From Clostridia bacterium (GTDB taxonomy: Bacteria > Bacillota > Clostridia > UBA1381), in contig RQCD01000227.1 of the NCBI GenBank assembly GCA_008668455.1, positions 1-24,488 on the forward strand: DNA of 24,488 nt, in the 5' to 3' direction. The stretch's first letter is position 1, and every line of letters starts with the position of its first letter. The notes below the pieces were generated by a model. That model had not been told where the DNA came from. It worked only from the letters and a program-made list of their open reading frames with translations, and made no database searches. Positions 1 to 7,627 of this stretch are shown here, piece after piece. A program made the translations under genes and the position numbers.

Positions 1-18
1 AAATTGGAGGTGTATAGG

Positions 19-1068
19 TTGAAAAATATTATTAATTTAAAGGACATTGTTGTCGAGTTTGACGGCGAGAGTATTTTGCAGAATAGTGATTTAGATAATC
101 GCGATAAGGAGTTTGTCACGCTTTTGGGTCCGTCTGGATGCGGAAAAACAACCACGTTGCGGATTATCGGCGGTTTTTTGCAACCGAACAGCGGGGATGT
201 TTTGTTTGAGGGAAAACGGATCAATCAGCTGCCGCCCTACCGGCGGAATGTCAATACCGTCTTTCAGCGATATGCGCTGTTTCCGCACTTAAATGTGTAC
301 GACAATATTGCCTTTGGATTAAAGGTTCAGCAATTACCGGAAAAGGAAATCAGAAACCGGGTGGGAGAAATGCTGGAGCTGGTGAATCTGCGCGGCTTTG
401 AAAAGCGCGGAGTAAACCGCTTATCCGGCGGTCAGCAGCAGCGTGTGGCAATTGCACGCGCACTGGTCAACCGTCCGAAGGTACTGCTTTTGGACGAGCC
501 TTTGGGCGCTCTGGATTTAAAGCTCCGAAAGGAAATGCAGATTGAATTAAAAAGAATCCAGCAGAGTCTGGAGATTACCTTTGTGTATGTCACTCATGAT
601 CAGGAGGAGGCGCTCACGATGAGCGATACCGTTGTGGTGATGAATAAGGGTAATATTCAGCAGATTGGCAGTCCGGTTGATATATATAATGAGCCGATTA
701 ATGCCTTTGTGGCAGATTTTATCGGTGAGAGTAATGTTTTAAAGGGTGTTATGCTCCGGGATTTTTTAGTGGAAATCAGCGGACGGCAGTTTGAATGTGT
801 GGACAAAGGCTTTGCCGACAATGAGGCGGTGGATGTTGTGATCCGTCCGGAGGATGTGCAGCTGATTCCGGCAGCGGACGCACAGATTTCCGGCGTAGTG
901 GAATCGGTCACCTTTAAGGGTGTGCACTATGAAATGCTGATCGACGCATACGATTTCCGCTGGATGGTGCATTCCACCAAGGCAGCGGAGCTGGGGTCTA
1001 CCGTTGGCATGACCTTCGATCCTTATGACATTCATGTGATGCACAAGATGACAGAGACGGCATTTTAA
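19..1068 (+). CDS. potA: Polyamine ABC transporter ATP-binding protein PotA
   Basis: ATPase subunit that powers spermidine/putrescine import; it works on the cytoplasmic face as a dimer with PotB and PotC. Visible motifs (349 aa, numbered from the chosen start): Walker A GPSGCGKT at about 37-44, Q-loop Gln at about 83 in VFQRYALFPH, signature LSGGQQQR from about 135, Walker B LLLDEP with Asp159-Glu160, and switch His193 in VTHDQ. The C-terminal third (IRPEDVQLI and following) is the TOBE-type regulatory domain found in PotA. The start is taken as TTG at 19, because GGAGG at 6-10 lies 8 nt upstream; the frame is open back to a TTG at 4, which has no RBS. First gene of potABCD; potB follows after 13 nt. 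The order of genes makes polyamine the likely substrate. Confidence 0.93.
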   Translation: MKNIINLKDIVVEFDGESILQNSDLDNRDKEFVTLLGPSGCGKTTTLRIIGGFLQPNSGDVLFEGKRINQLPPYRRNVNTVFQRYALFPHLNVYDNIAFGLKVQQLPEKEIRNRVGEMLELVNLRGFEKRGVNRLSGGQQQRVAIARALVNRPKVLLLDEPLGALDLKLRKEMQIELKRIQQSLEITFVYVTHDQEEALTMSDTVVVMNKGNIQQIGSPVDIYNEPINAFVADFIGESNVLKGVMLRDFLVEISGRQFECVDKGFADNEAVDVVIRPEDVQLIPAADAQISGVVESVTFKGVHYEMLIDAYDFRWMVHSTKAAELGSTVGMTFDPYDIHVMHKMTETAF

Positions 1069-1081
1069 GGAGGGCGGAGCA

Positions 1082-1888
1082 ATGAAGAGAAAATTAATTG
1101 CCGCGCCTTATTTGGTGTGGATGGTTGTATTTATTGTAGTACCGCTTCTGATGGTTGCGTATTTCGCATTTACCGACGATAACGGTGCGTTCACGCTGGA
1201 ATATGTTTCGGAGGTTGCAAAGTATACAAATATCTTTACACGCTCCATCTGGCTTGCTGCGATTGCAACGGTGATCTGTCTTTTGATTGCATATCCGCTG
1301 GCATATATATTAACCGGCTTGGAGCGGAATGTGCAGAGTACAATGCTGATGATTGTGATGCTGCCGATGTGGATGAATTTTCTGCTCCGCACCTATGCAT
1401 GGATGACAATTTTGGGTAATAACGGAATTTTAAACACGCTCTTAGGCTACCTCGGCTTAGGGCCGTATAAGCTTATGAATACCGAGGGTGCAGTTGTTCT
1501 GGGGATGGTGTATAATTATCTTCCGTATATGATTCTGCCGCTCTATTCAGTGATGGTGAAGATTGACCGGAGTCTGATTGAAGCAGGGCAGGATTTAGGC
1601 TGCAACAGCATGAAGGTTTTGACGAAAATTATTGTTCCGCTGAGTCTGCCGGGAATCATGTCCGGGATCACAATGGTGTTTGTTCCGGCAATCAGTACCT
1701 TTATCATTTCCAGAATGCTGGGCGGCGGCGGTAACCTCTTAATCGGCGACCTGATTGAAATGCAGTTTTTAGGAAATTCCTATAACCCGAATCTGGGCGC
1801 TGGAATTTCATTGGTTCTGATGGTGATTATTCTTTTGATTATGACGCTGATGAACCAGTTTGACAGTGATGACCGTGTGCTGATTTAA
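1082..1888 (+). CDS. potB: Polyamine ABC transporter permease PotB
   Basis: Integral membrane permease, 268 aa, one half of the translocation channel for spermidine/putrescine. It has about six hydrophobic segments, the first at about residues 8-28, and the cytoplasmic EAA-type loop EAGQDLGCNSMKVLTKIIVP that contacts the ATPase. FLLRTYAWMTIL and YNYLPYMILPLY are typical PotB segments. An RBS (AAGGAGGG) lies 9 nt before the ATG. It sits between potA and potC with short spacers and is surely cotranscribed. Length is normal for the family. Orthologues from B. subtilis-type organisms carry the same loop, so the assignment is firm; exact polyamine preference cannot be read from sequence. Confidence 0.93.
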   Translation: MKRKLIAAPYLVWMVVFIVVPLLMVAYFAFTDDNGAFTLEYVSEVAKYTNIFTRSIWLAAIATVICLLIAYPLAYILTGLERNVQSTMLMIVMLPMWMNFLLRTYAWMTILGNNGILNTLLGYLGLGPYKLMNTEGAVVLGMVYNYLPYMILPLYSVMVKIDRSLIEAGQDLGCNSMKVLTKIIVPLSLPGIMSGITMVFVPAISTFIISRMLGGGGNLLIGDLIEMQFLGNSYNPNLGAGISLVLMVIILLIMTLMNQFDSDDRVLI

Positions 1889-1900
1889 GGGGGTGACAGG

Positions 1901-2701
1901 ATGAAAAAACTTTCAAAATGCTATCTTGCGGCAGTTATGCTCTTTTTGTATCTGCCAATTATCGTACTGATTATCTTTTCGTTCAACGTCACAAAAAGCC
2001 GGAGCGTGTTTTCCGGTTTTACGCTGGACTGGTATGTGAAGCTCTTTCAGAATGAGCTGATTATGACCTCCTTCCGGAATACGATTTTGCTTGCGATCTG
2101 TGCGTCTGTGCTTGCAACCGTTTTAGGAACAGCGGCGGCAATCGGCATCCAGGCGATGTCCAAGCCGGCAAAGGCAGTGGTGCTGCATGTGACGAATATT
2201 CCGATTATAAATCCGGAGATTGTCACGGGTGTTTCTCTAATGCTGGTATTTGTATTTTTTGCGGCGCGGATGAACCTGGAATTTGGCTTTATCACGCTTT
2301 TGATTGCACATATTACCTTTAACGTGCCTTATGTCATTTTAAATATCATGCCAAAATTCCGGCAGATGAATCCGCATCTGTATGAGGCGGCACAGGATTT
2401 GGGATGCAATCCGGTAAAGGCATTTTTTAAGGTAGTACTGCCGGAGATTATGCCGGGCATTGTATCCGGGTTTTTGATGTCGTTCACATTTTCGCTGGAC
2501 GATTTCGTCATCAGCTATTTCACAAGCGGTTCTACCTCACAGACTTTGCCGATTACGATTTATTCCATGACGCGCAGAAAGATCAGTCCGGAAATAAATG
2601 CGCTTTCCACCATCATTTTTGTGGTGGTTATGATTGTTTTGATTACGAAAAATGTTTTGGAGAGACGCGGACAGAAGATCGAAAAGGAGGTGCGCAGATG
2701 A
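1901..2701 (+). CDS. potC: Polyamine ABC transporter permease PotC
   Basis: Second permease subunit of the polyamine importer, 266 aa, with six predicted membrane segments. The EAA loop reads EAAQDLGCNPVKAFFKVVLP, followed by EIMPGIVSGFLMSFTFSLDDFVISYFTSG, split here only in description, which is the diagnostic PotC stretch around residues 180-212. RBS AAGGGGGTGA precedes the ATG. The stop codon overlaps the start of potD (ATGA, 2698-2701), so the two are translationally coupled. Normal length, no anomalies. Confidence 0.93.
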   Translation: MKKLSKCYLAAVMLFLYLPIIVLIIFSFNVTKSRSVFSGFTLDWYVKLFQNELIMTSFRNTILLAICASVLATVLGTAAAIGIQAMSKPAKAVVLHVTNIPIINPEIVTGVSLMLVFVFFAARMNLEFGFITLLIAHITFNVPYVILNIMPKFRQMNPHLYEAAQDLGCNPVKAFFKVVLPEIMPGIVSGFLMSFTFSLDDFVISYFTSGSTSQTLPITIYSMTRRKISPEINALSTIIFVVVMIVLITKNVLERRGQKIEKEVRR

Positions 2702-3945
2702 AGAAAAATTGGATGCTTGCGCTCTTAGCGCTTCCGGTTTTGTTCTCTGCAGGCTGCGGCAGTGTGCAGGAGGAGGATGAGGAGCTTGAAGTTCAGACCC
2801 TGACAGTGGAGGATCCGGATTATTACACACGGTTTCGCGATGCCGGAATCTCTATTAATGTCTACAACTGGGGTGAATATATTTCAGACGGAAGCGACGA
2901 GGGAACGCTTGATGTGAATGCCGAGTTTACCAATCTGACCGGCATTAAGGTCAATTACAGCACCTATGCTACCAATGAGGAGCTGTATGCAAAGCTTAAG
3001 GGCGGCGGTGTAAATTATGATGTGGTTATCCCGTCCGATTATATGATCTCCCGGATGATCAGGGAGGACATGCTTTTGCCGATTGATTTTTCCAATCTTC
3101 CGAATATGCAATATGTGATGGATAAATTCAAAAACCCGGCATACGATCCGGAGCAGAAATATTCTGCGCCCTATACCTGGGGAACGGTGGGCATTATTTA
3201 CGATAAAACCGCGATTGATCCGACCGATATGGATTGGGATATTCTATGGGATGAACAGTATGCAGACCGGATTTTAATGTTTGATAATCCAAGGGATGCC
3301 TTTGCCATTGCGGAGTCCCTTTTGGGATATTCCTTAAATACGGAAGATCCGGAGGAATTAGAGGCAGCGGCAAGAAAGCTGACCGCACAGAAGCATGTGG
3401 TGCAGGCTTATGTCATGGACGAAATCTTTGATAAGATGGGAGCGGGAGAGGCGCTTTTAGCCCCCTATTATGCCGGCGATGCGATCACACTGATGGATGA
3501 ATATGATCATTTGGATTTTGCATTTCCGAAAAGCGGCACAAACCTCTTTTTTGACGCGATGTGTATTCCGAAATCCGCGCGTCAGAAAGAAGCGGCAGAA
3601 ATGTATATCAATTTCATGTTAGAACCGGATATTGCCTATGCAACTACCACCTATATCGGCTATTCCACACCGAATGAGGGTGCATACGAAAAGCTTTCGG
3701 AGGAGGAGCAGGAGGACGAAATCTCCTATCCGCCGGACGAGTTTTTAGAGAATAAAACCATGGTTTTTCAGAATCTTTCGGATGAGGCAAACTTAAAAAT
3801 GCAGACGCTCTGGACCGAGATGAAATCAAGCGAGGACGAGGTGCGAAACCAGTGGATTGTACCGCTGTTTATGCTTGCCTGTGTGCTTTTATCCATCGGA
3901 ATTCTGATCAGGCGGTATATAAAAAAGAAAAAAGATATTTTTTAG
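2698..3945 (+). CDS. potD: Polyamine-binding lipoprotein PotD with an extra C-terminal membrane helix
   Basis: Substrate-binding component that captures spermidine/putrescine outside the cell and delivers it to PotBC. The 415-aa product starts with a lipoprotein signal (residues 1-20) ending in Ser-Ala-Gly-Cys20, the lipidated Cys. The PotD-type fold is shown by INVYNWGEYISDGS near 53-66, VVIPSDYMISRMI near 110-122, and APYYAGDAITL near 257-267. Odd feature: the last 32 residues form a hydrophobic helix (about 387-404, from IVPLFML to IGILI) followed by a basic tail RRYIKKKK. Most PotD proteins end at the lobe boundary, so this one would be tethered at both ends. An excellent RBS (AAAAGGAGG) lies inside the end of potC. 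Last gene of the pot operon; no clear terminator follows. Confidence 0.9.
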   Translation: MKKNWMLALLALPVLFSAGCGSVQEEDEELEVQTLTVEDPDYYTRFRDAGISINVYNWGEYISDGSDEGTLDVNAEFTNLTGIKVNYSTYATNEELYAKLKGGGVNYDVVIPSDYMISRMIREDMLLPIDFSNLPNMQYVMDKFKNPAYDPEQKYSAPYTWGTVGIIYDKTAIDPTDMDWDILWDEQYADRILMFDNPRDAFAIAESLLGYSLNTEDPEELEAAARKLTAQKHVVQAYVMDEIFDKMGAGEALLAPYYAGDAITLMDEYDHLDFAFPKSGTNLFFDAMCIPKSARQKEAAEMYINFMLEPDIAYATTTYIGYSTPNEGAYEKLSEEEQEDEISYPPDEFLENKTMVFQNLSDEANLKMQTLWTEMKSSEDEVRNQWIVPLFMLACVLLSIGILIRRYIKKKKDIF

Positions 3946-3946
3946 C

Positions 3947-3974
3947 TTGTATTTTTTCAAAAGTATGGTAAAAT
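3947..3974 (+). promoter_or_regulatory. Promoter for glucokinase gene
   Basis: Sigma-A-like promoter: -35 TTGTAT at 3947-3952, 16-nt spacer, -10 TAAAAT at 3969-3974. Transcription would begin near 3979-3982, at the start of the structured leader. It begins 1 nt after the potD stop. Read from sequence only. Confidence 0.6.
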
Positions 3975-3978
3975 AATA

Positions 3979-4080
3979 GGAGAAGGCTGTTAATTCTCCA
4001 GCCAACTGTGCCTGATAGCGCCCTTTGCATAAAGAAAGCTGTCGCCGCAGGTGACTGAGGGATTGTTATTACAGAAAGGA
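3979..4080 (+). other. Structured 5' leader of the glucokinase gene, function unknown
   Basis: The roughly 110-nt leader contains pairing that an ordinary spacer would not need. GGAGAA (3979-3984) can pair with TTCTCC (3994-3999). Alternatively GGCTG (3985-3989) can pair with CAGCC (3999-4003); the two hairpins exclude each other. Further on, CCTG (4011-4014) plus GCG (4018-4020) pairs with CGC (4043-4045) plus CAGG (4048-4051), enclosing CTTT-gcat-AAAG (4023-4034). I compared it from memory with common riboswitch consensus motifs (SAM, c-di-GMP, fluoride, preQ1, glycine, THF, ZTP) and none fit. It may be a cis-regulatory RNA or just a stable leader. Confidence 0.4.
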
Positions 4081-4088
4081 TGTTTTAT

Positions 4089-5027
4089 ATGTATTATATT
4101 GGAGTCGATCTGGGAGGTACGAACATTGCCGCCGGAGTTGTAGATGAGCAGGGAAAAATCCTAAAGCAAGGCTCTGCCCCGACCATGAATGAGCGCCATT
4201 ATTCCGAAATTGTCCGGGATATGGCGGAGCTTTGCAAAAAAATTACCGAAGAAGCCGGATTGAGCATGAGTGACATTCAGGGAATCGGAATCGGATGTCC
4301 GGGTTCGATTGATAATAAAACCGGTATGGTGGTTTATGCAAATAACCTAAAAATGGATCATACACCGCTTGCAGCGGAATTAAAAAAGTATATTGATCTG
4401 CCGGTCAATGTGGAAAATGACGCAAATGCTGCGGCAATGGGAGAGTATGTTGTAAACGGCGGCGGAGTGGATAGCTTTGTGTTTATTACGCTCGGAACGG
4501 GCGTTGGCGGAGGCGTTGTCATAGACGGAAAGCTTTACCGCGGTTTTAACGGCGTCGGTGCGGAATTAGGTCATGTTACCTTAGTACATGACGGAGTTCC
4601 CTGCACCTGCGGCAATCATGGCTGCTGGGAGGCATATGCTTCTGTTACCGCATTGATTCGCCAGACAAAAGAGGCAATGGAAAAGCATCCGGATTCTCTG
4701 ATGTGCGAGTTTGCAGAAAAAGAAGGCAAGGTAAGCGGAAGAACTGCATTTGAGGCTGCGAAAAAAGGAGATCCGGCAGCACAGGAGGTTGTAGATCAGT
4801 ATGTGCGCTATGTAGCAGACGGTTTGGTCGGCGTGGTGAATACATTCCAGCCGGAACGCCTTGTAATCGGCGGCGGTATCAGCAAAGAGGGAGATTATCT
4901 CTTAAATCCGATCAAGGAATATGTAAAAAAATACGACTATAACAAGTACATGCCGAGAACAGATATTTCGATTGCAACCTTGTTTAATGAAGCCGGCATT
5001 ATCGGCGCTGCATTGTCGGTGAAATAA
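4089..5027 (+). CDS. glcK: ROK-family glucokinase
   Basis: Phosphorylates glucose to glucose 6-phosphate with ATP in the cytoplasm, feeding glycolysis. The 312-aa product has the ROK phosphate-binding loop GVDLGGTN (5-12), catalytic Asp111 in ENDANAAAMGE, the second glycine-rich loop ITLGTGVGGG (about 133-142), and the ROK zinc motif GH (His162) with Cys172, Cys174 and Cys179 in PCTCGNHGCWE. A second ATP-site motif, LVIGGGIS, is near the C-terminus. ROK repressors carry an N-terminal HTH; this protein lacks one, so it is a kinase. The start is set at ATG 4089, not 4080, because AAAGGA (4075-4080) then stands 8 nt upstream and overlaps the earlier ATG. Glucose is the most likely substrate, but ROK specificity (fructose, N-acetylmannosamine) is not settled by sequence. 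Confidence 0.87.
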   Translation: MYYIGVDLGGTNIAAGVVDEQGKILKQGSAPTMNERHYSEIVRDMAELCKKITEEAGLSMSDIQGIGIGCPGSIDNKTGMVVYANNLKMDHTPLAAELKKYIDLPVNVENDANAAAMGEYVVNGGGVDSFVFITLGTGVGGGVVIDGKLYRGFNGVGAELGHVTLVHDGVPCTCGNHGCWEAYASVTALIRQTKEAMEKHPDSLMCEFAEKEGKVSGRTAFEAAKKGDPAAQEVVDQYVRYVADGLVGVVNTFQPERLVIGGGISKEGDYLLNPIKEYVKKYDYNKYMPRTDISIATLFNEAGIIGAALSVK

Positions 5028-5029
5028 TC

Positions 5030-5316
5030 ATGTTTGATTATCAGGACAAATTTTATTTAACAAGAGAGCAGAGTCTGTTCCTGGCAAAGAAAAAATGGGA
5101 CGAGATTGTCTATTGCGACATGCGGATGGAAATAAACGCACCAGCATGTCCCTGGCAAATAAAATCCTGATTTCTGCCGGTGCAGGAATCCTGACCATTA
5201 CCGATCAGTGCATGGAACAGTTTAATACCCTGCTGATTCACTACTATACAACCGGAGAGACAGAACAGTTAAAGCAGTTTATGTACCATAATACAATTCA
5301 AGGGATTCACCTCTAA
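5030..5316 (+). pseudogene. Fic-family protein remnant, internally deleted and frameshifted
   Basis: Two fragments of one Fic (filamentation induced by cAMP, AMP-transferase type) protein are joined out of frame. Frame A runs from ATG 5030 and reads MFDYQDKFYLTREQSLFLAK and onward to VYCDMRME, the N-terminal helix region of this family; it meets TGA at 5168. Frame B (from about 5122) reads ADGNKRTSMSLANKILI and onward to a stop at 5314-5316. It matches the end of the Fic motif (HxFxDGNKRTS) and the C-terminal helices. The middle of the protein, including the catalytic His, is missing: the usual length is about 200 aa and only about 95 codons remain. It starts 2 nt after glcK. The junction lies in GCGGATGGAAA (5122-5132), which reads as part of either flank. 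Confidence 0.77.
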
Positions 5317-5356
5317 AAAAACCCGGCACATCCGATGGGATGTGCCGGGTTTTTTA
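5315..5356. terminator. Bidirectional intrinsic terminator between glcK and wecB units
   Basis: Perfect 12-bp GC-rich stem (5322-5333 with 5338-5349) around the tetraloop GATG, flanked by A5 on the left and T6 on the right, so it works in both directions. It separates two convergent transcription units. The wecB stop codon (5354-5356) lies in its right arm. Confidence 0.93.
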
Positions 5357-6505
5357 GATTGTATAATCTTTTGGTCTTTCACTTCCAAGTCCGAATGAAT
5401 ATAAAATTGCTTCGACGGTTCGCTTGGAGGCATTGCCGTCGCCGTAGGGGTTTGCGGCATGTGCCATTTTTTTATAGCTTTCCTCATGATCTAACAGATC
5501 CTTTGCCATGCGGACAATCGTTTCGCGGTCTACTCCGGCGATTTTTACGGTTCCGGCAGCGACTGCCTCCGGTCGTTCTGTTTCCCTGCGGAGTACCAAT
5601 ACCGGCTTTGCAAGCGCCGGCGCTTCCTCCTGGATGCCGCCTGAATCGGTCATGACCAGGTAGCTCCTTGCCATGGCGTTGTGCAGCTCGTCCACATTGA
5701 CCGGGTCGATCAGATGAACGCGCGGCGTGTCTCCCAAAATCCGGAACACTGCCTCGCGGACTGCCGGGTTCAGGTGAACCGGGTATACCAGCTCCACATC
5801 CGGATAGCTTTCCACGATTTCCTTTAAGGCATTGCAGATATTTTCCAGCGGCTCGCCGAGGTTTTCCCGGCGGTGTGCTGTCACCAAAATAACACGCTTA
5901 TTTTTGTAATCAAGCTCATTTAATAGCTTTGTTTCAAAATGATAGTCTTCCCGGACGGTTGTTTTTAATGCGTCAATAACGGTATTTCCGGTGATAAAGA
6001 TGTTGTCCGGTGAAATATTCTCTTTGAGGAGGTTTTCCCGGTTCTGCACAGTCGGCGAAAAGTGCAGATCTGCAATCCTGCCGGTCAGACAGCGGTTCAT
6101 TTCCTCCGGGAACGGAGAGTATTTATCGTAGGTGCGGAGTCCTGCCTCCACATGACCGACCTTGATTTGGTTATAGAATGCCGCCAAGGCGCCGACAAAG
6201 GTGGTGGAGGTGTCTCCGTGCACTAAGACAATGTCCGGCTTGGATTCCTTTAAAACTCCATCTAACCCCTCTAAAACGCGCGTGGTGATTCCCACAAGGC
6301 TCTGACGTTCTTTCATAATGTCCAGATCATATTCCGGCTTGATTTTAAAAATCTCTAAAACCTGGTCAAGCATTTCGCGGTGCGGTGCTGGGACACAGAC
6401 CTCCGATTCGATCTCCGGATATTTCCGAAGCTCCAACGCTAAGGGCGCCATTTTAATTGCTTCCGGACGCGTGCCGAAAACGGTCATAACTTTAATCTTT
6501 TTCAT
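5354..6505 (-). CDS. wecB: UDP-N-acetylglucosamine 2-epimerase (non-hydrolysing)
   Basis: Interconverts UDP-GlcNAc and UDP-ManNAc in the cytoplasm; UDP-ManNAc is used for the linkage unit of wall teichoic acid and for other surface polymers (MnaA in Bacillus). The 383-aa product shows VFGTRPEAIKMAPL (9-22), Asp98 in VHGDTSTT, Glu120 in HVEAGLRT, Glu134 in PFPEEMNR and His211 in TAHRRENLG. These match the catalytic Asp95, Glu117, Glu131 and His213 of E. coli WecB. The TDSGGIQEEAP motif for UDP binding follows. The start is ATG at 6505 with AAAGGAGA 6 nt upstream; a longer frame reaches 6529 but has no RBS. It overlaps the end of tagO by 14 nt and is the last gene of the operon. Confidence 0.94.
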   Translation of the reverse strand: MKKIKVMTVFGTRPEAIKMAPLALELRKYPEIESEVCVPAPHREMLDQVLEIFKIKPEYDLDIMKERQSLVGITTRVLEGLDGVLKESKPDIVLVHGDTSTTFVGALAAFYNQIKVGHVEAGLRTYDKYSPFPEEMNRCLTGRIADLHFSPTVQNRENLLKENISPDNIFITGNTVIDALKTTVREDYHFETKLLNELDYKNKRVILVTAHRRENLGEPLENICNALKEIVESYPDVELVYPVHLNPAVREAVFRILGDTPRVHLIDPVNVDELHNAMARSYLVMTDSGGIQEEAPALAKPVLVLRRETERPEAVAAGTVKIAGVDRETIVRMAKDLLDHEESYKKMAHAANPYGDGNASKRTVEAILYSFGLGSERPKDYTI

Positions 6506-7571
6506 CTGGTTTCTCCTTTGTTTCCTCATTCTCTCCGGTATTTAAAATCATACCCTCAATCAGAATAAATACCAAAACACACATCAGAATCAGAATGGCT
6601 CGGAGCGCGGTGCTCTCTGCCAAAACCACTGCCGTAATTCCCAAAACGCCGCTGATGGCATAGAGAATGAAAACAGTCTGCTTTTGCGAAAATCCCATAT
6701 CAATCAGACGGTGGTGCAGGTGACCGCGGTCTGCTTTCATTGGACTCTGCCCTTTGGAAATTCTCCGAAGCATTGCAAAGACAGCGTCAAAAAGCGGCAA
6801 ACCGAGAATCAAAAGCGGTACGGCAAAGGATATAATCGCATAGCTTTTAAACACACCCTGAATCGACATGGTGGCAAGCAGAAAGCCTAAAAAGGTAGAG
6901 CCGGTATCCCCCATGAAGATTTTTGCAGGGTTGAAATTGTAGGGAAGAAAGCCAAAGCATGCGCCCATCAGGGAAATTCCTAAAAGCGCCACCGGATATT
7001 CTCCCACGCGGAGTGCGATAAATACTAAGCTGACCGACATAATTGCAGAAACGCCTGCTGCCAGGCCGTCTAAGCCGTCGATAAAATTCACAGCATTCGT
7101 GATAAACACAATCCAAAGAATCGTGACCGGAACGGATACCCAGTCCGGAAGAATCCAGTATGGATTTTCCGAGAGAAAGTTTGGATTGGTCAGTACGTCT
7201 ATTTTCAGATTGCCGCCGATGACCACAATGCAGGCTGCTAAAATCTGAATCAGAAATTTTGGTTTTGCGTCTAATGCCTTGATATCATCCACAACACCCA
7301 TTGCGGCAATAATGCCTGCCCCGATAAAGGAGGCAATAATACGCCGCGAGGGGGCACGGTAAAAGCACAAAACCGCAACGGTAAATCCAAAAATGATTGC
7401 CAGCCCGCCAAGACGCGGGATCGGATGGGTGTGCATTCTGCGTCCGTCCTTTGGAACGTCAACCGCCTTTAGCTTAAAAGCCCACTTTCGCACCAGCGGT
7501 GTGGATGCAAAGCTAAATACAAACGCGACAATAAATGCGCCGATCAAAGAAAAAATATCTTGTCTTATCAT
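6492..7571 (-). CDS. tagO: Undecaprenyl-phosphate GlcNAc-1-phosphate transferase (TagO/WecA type)
   Basis: Membrane enzyme that moves GlcNAc-1-phosphate from UDP-GlcNAc to undecaprenyl phosphate, the first committed step of wall teichoic acid or related polymers. The 359-aa protein has about ten hydrophobic segments and the family motifs: GVVDDIKALDAKPKF (Asp-Asp near 92-93), NAVNFIDGLDGLAAG (about 159-173), FMGDTGSTFLG, and the C-terminal ADRGHLHHRL that separates TagO/WecA from MraY. RBS AAAGGA lies upstream of ATG 7571. It follows trpS after 27 nt and overlaps wecB; the pair supplies GlcNAc-lipid and UDP-ManNAc. A weak internal promoter may exist (7598-7627). The tail ending ETKEKPDEKD is charged and poorly conserved. 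Confidence 0.92.
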   Translation of the reverse strand: MIRQDIFSLIGAFIVAFVFSFASTPLVRKWAFKLKAVDVPKDGRRMHTHPIPRLGGLAIIFGFTVAVLCFYRAPSRRIIASFIGAGIIAAMGVVDDIKALDAKPKFLIQILAACIVVIGGNLKIDVLTNPNFLSENPYWILPDWVSVPVTILWIVFITNAVNFIDGLDGLAAGVSAIMSVSLVFIALRVGEYPVALLGISLMGACFGFLPYNFNPAKIFMGDTGSTFLGFLLATMSIQGVFKSYAIISFAVPLLILGLPLFDAVFAMLRRISKGQSPMKADRGHLHHRLIDMGFSQKQTVFILYAISGVLGITAVVLAESTALRAILILMCVLVFILIEGMILNTGENEETKEKPDEKD

Positions 7572-7597
7572 CAGTATTTTCCTTTCATAAACACGGC

Positions 7598-7627
7598 ATT
7601 ATAGCACAAAGCCGACCTTTTTATAAA
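7598..7627 (-). promoter_or_regulatory. Possible internal promoter for tagO-wecB
   Basis: On the minus strand, TTTATA (7622-7627) and TATAAT (7598-7603) are separated by 18 nt, at the very end of trpS. The -10 is perfect but the -35 is weak, and it overlaps coding sequence. It could let the cell-wall genes be transcribed apart from the synthetases. Confidence 0.3.

Noticed and set aside
3979..4003. H-type pseudoknot at the start of the glucokinase leader
   Set aside because: The loop that must cross the six-bp stem would have zero nucleotides, which is not sterically possible; alternative hairpins explain the complementarity.
5335..5655. 106-aa plus-strand open frame after the terminator
   Set aside because: It starts inside the terminator hairpin and runs antisense to the wecB C-terminus.
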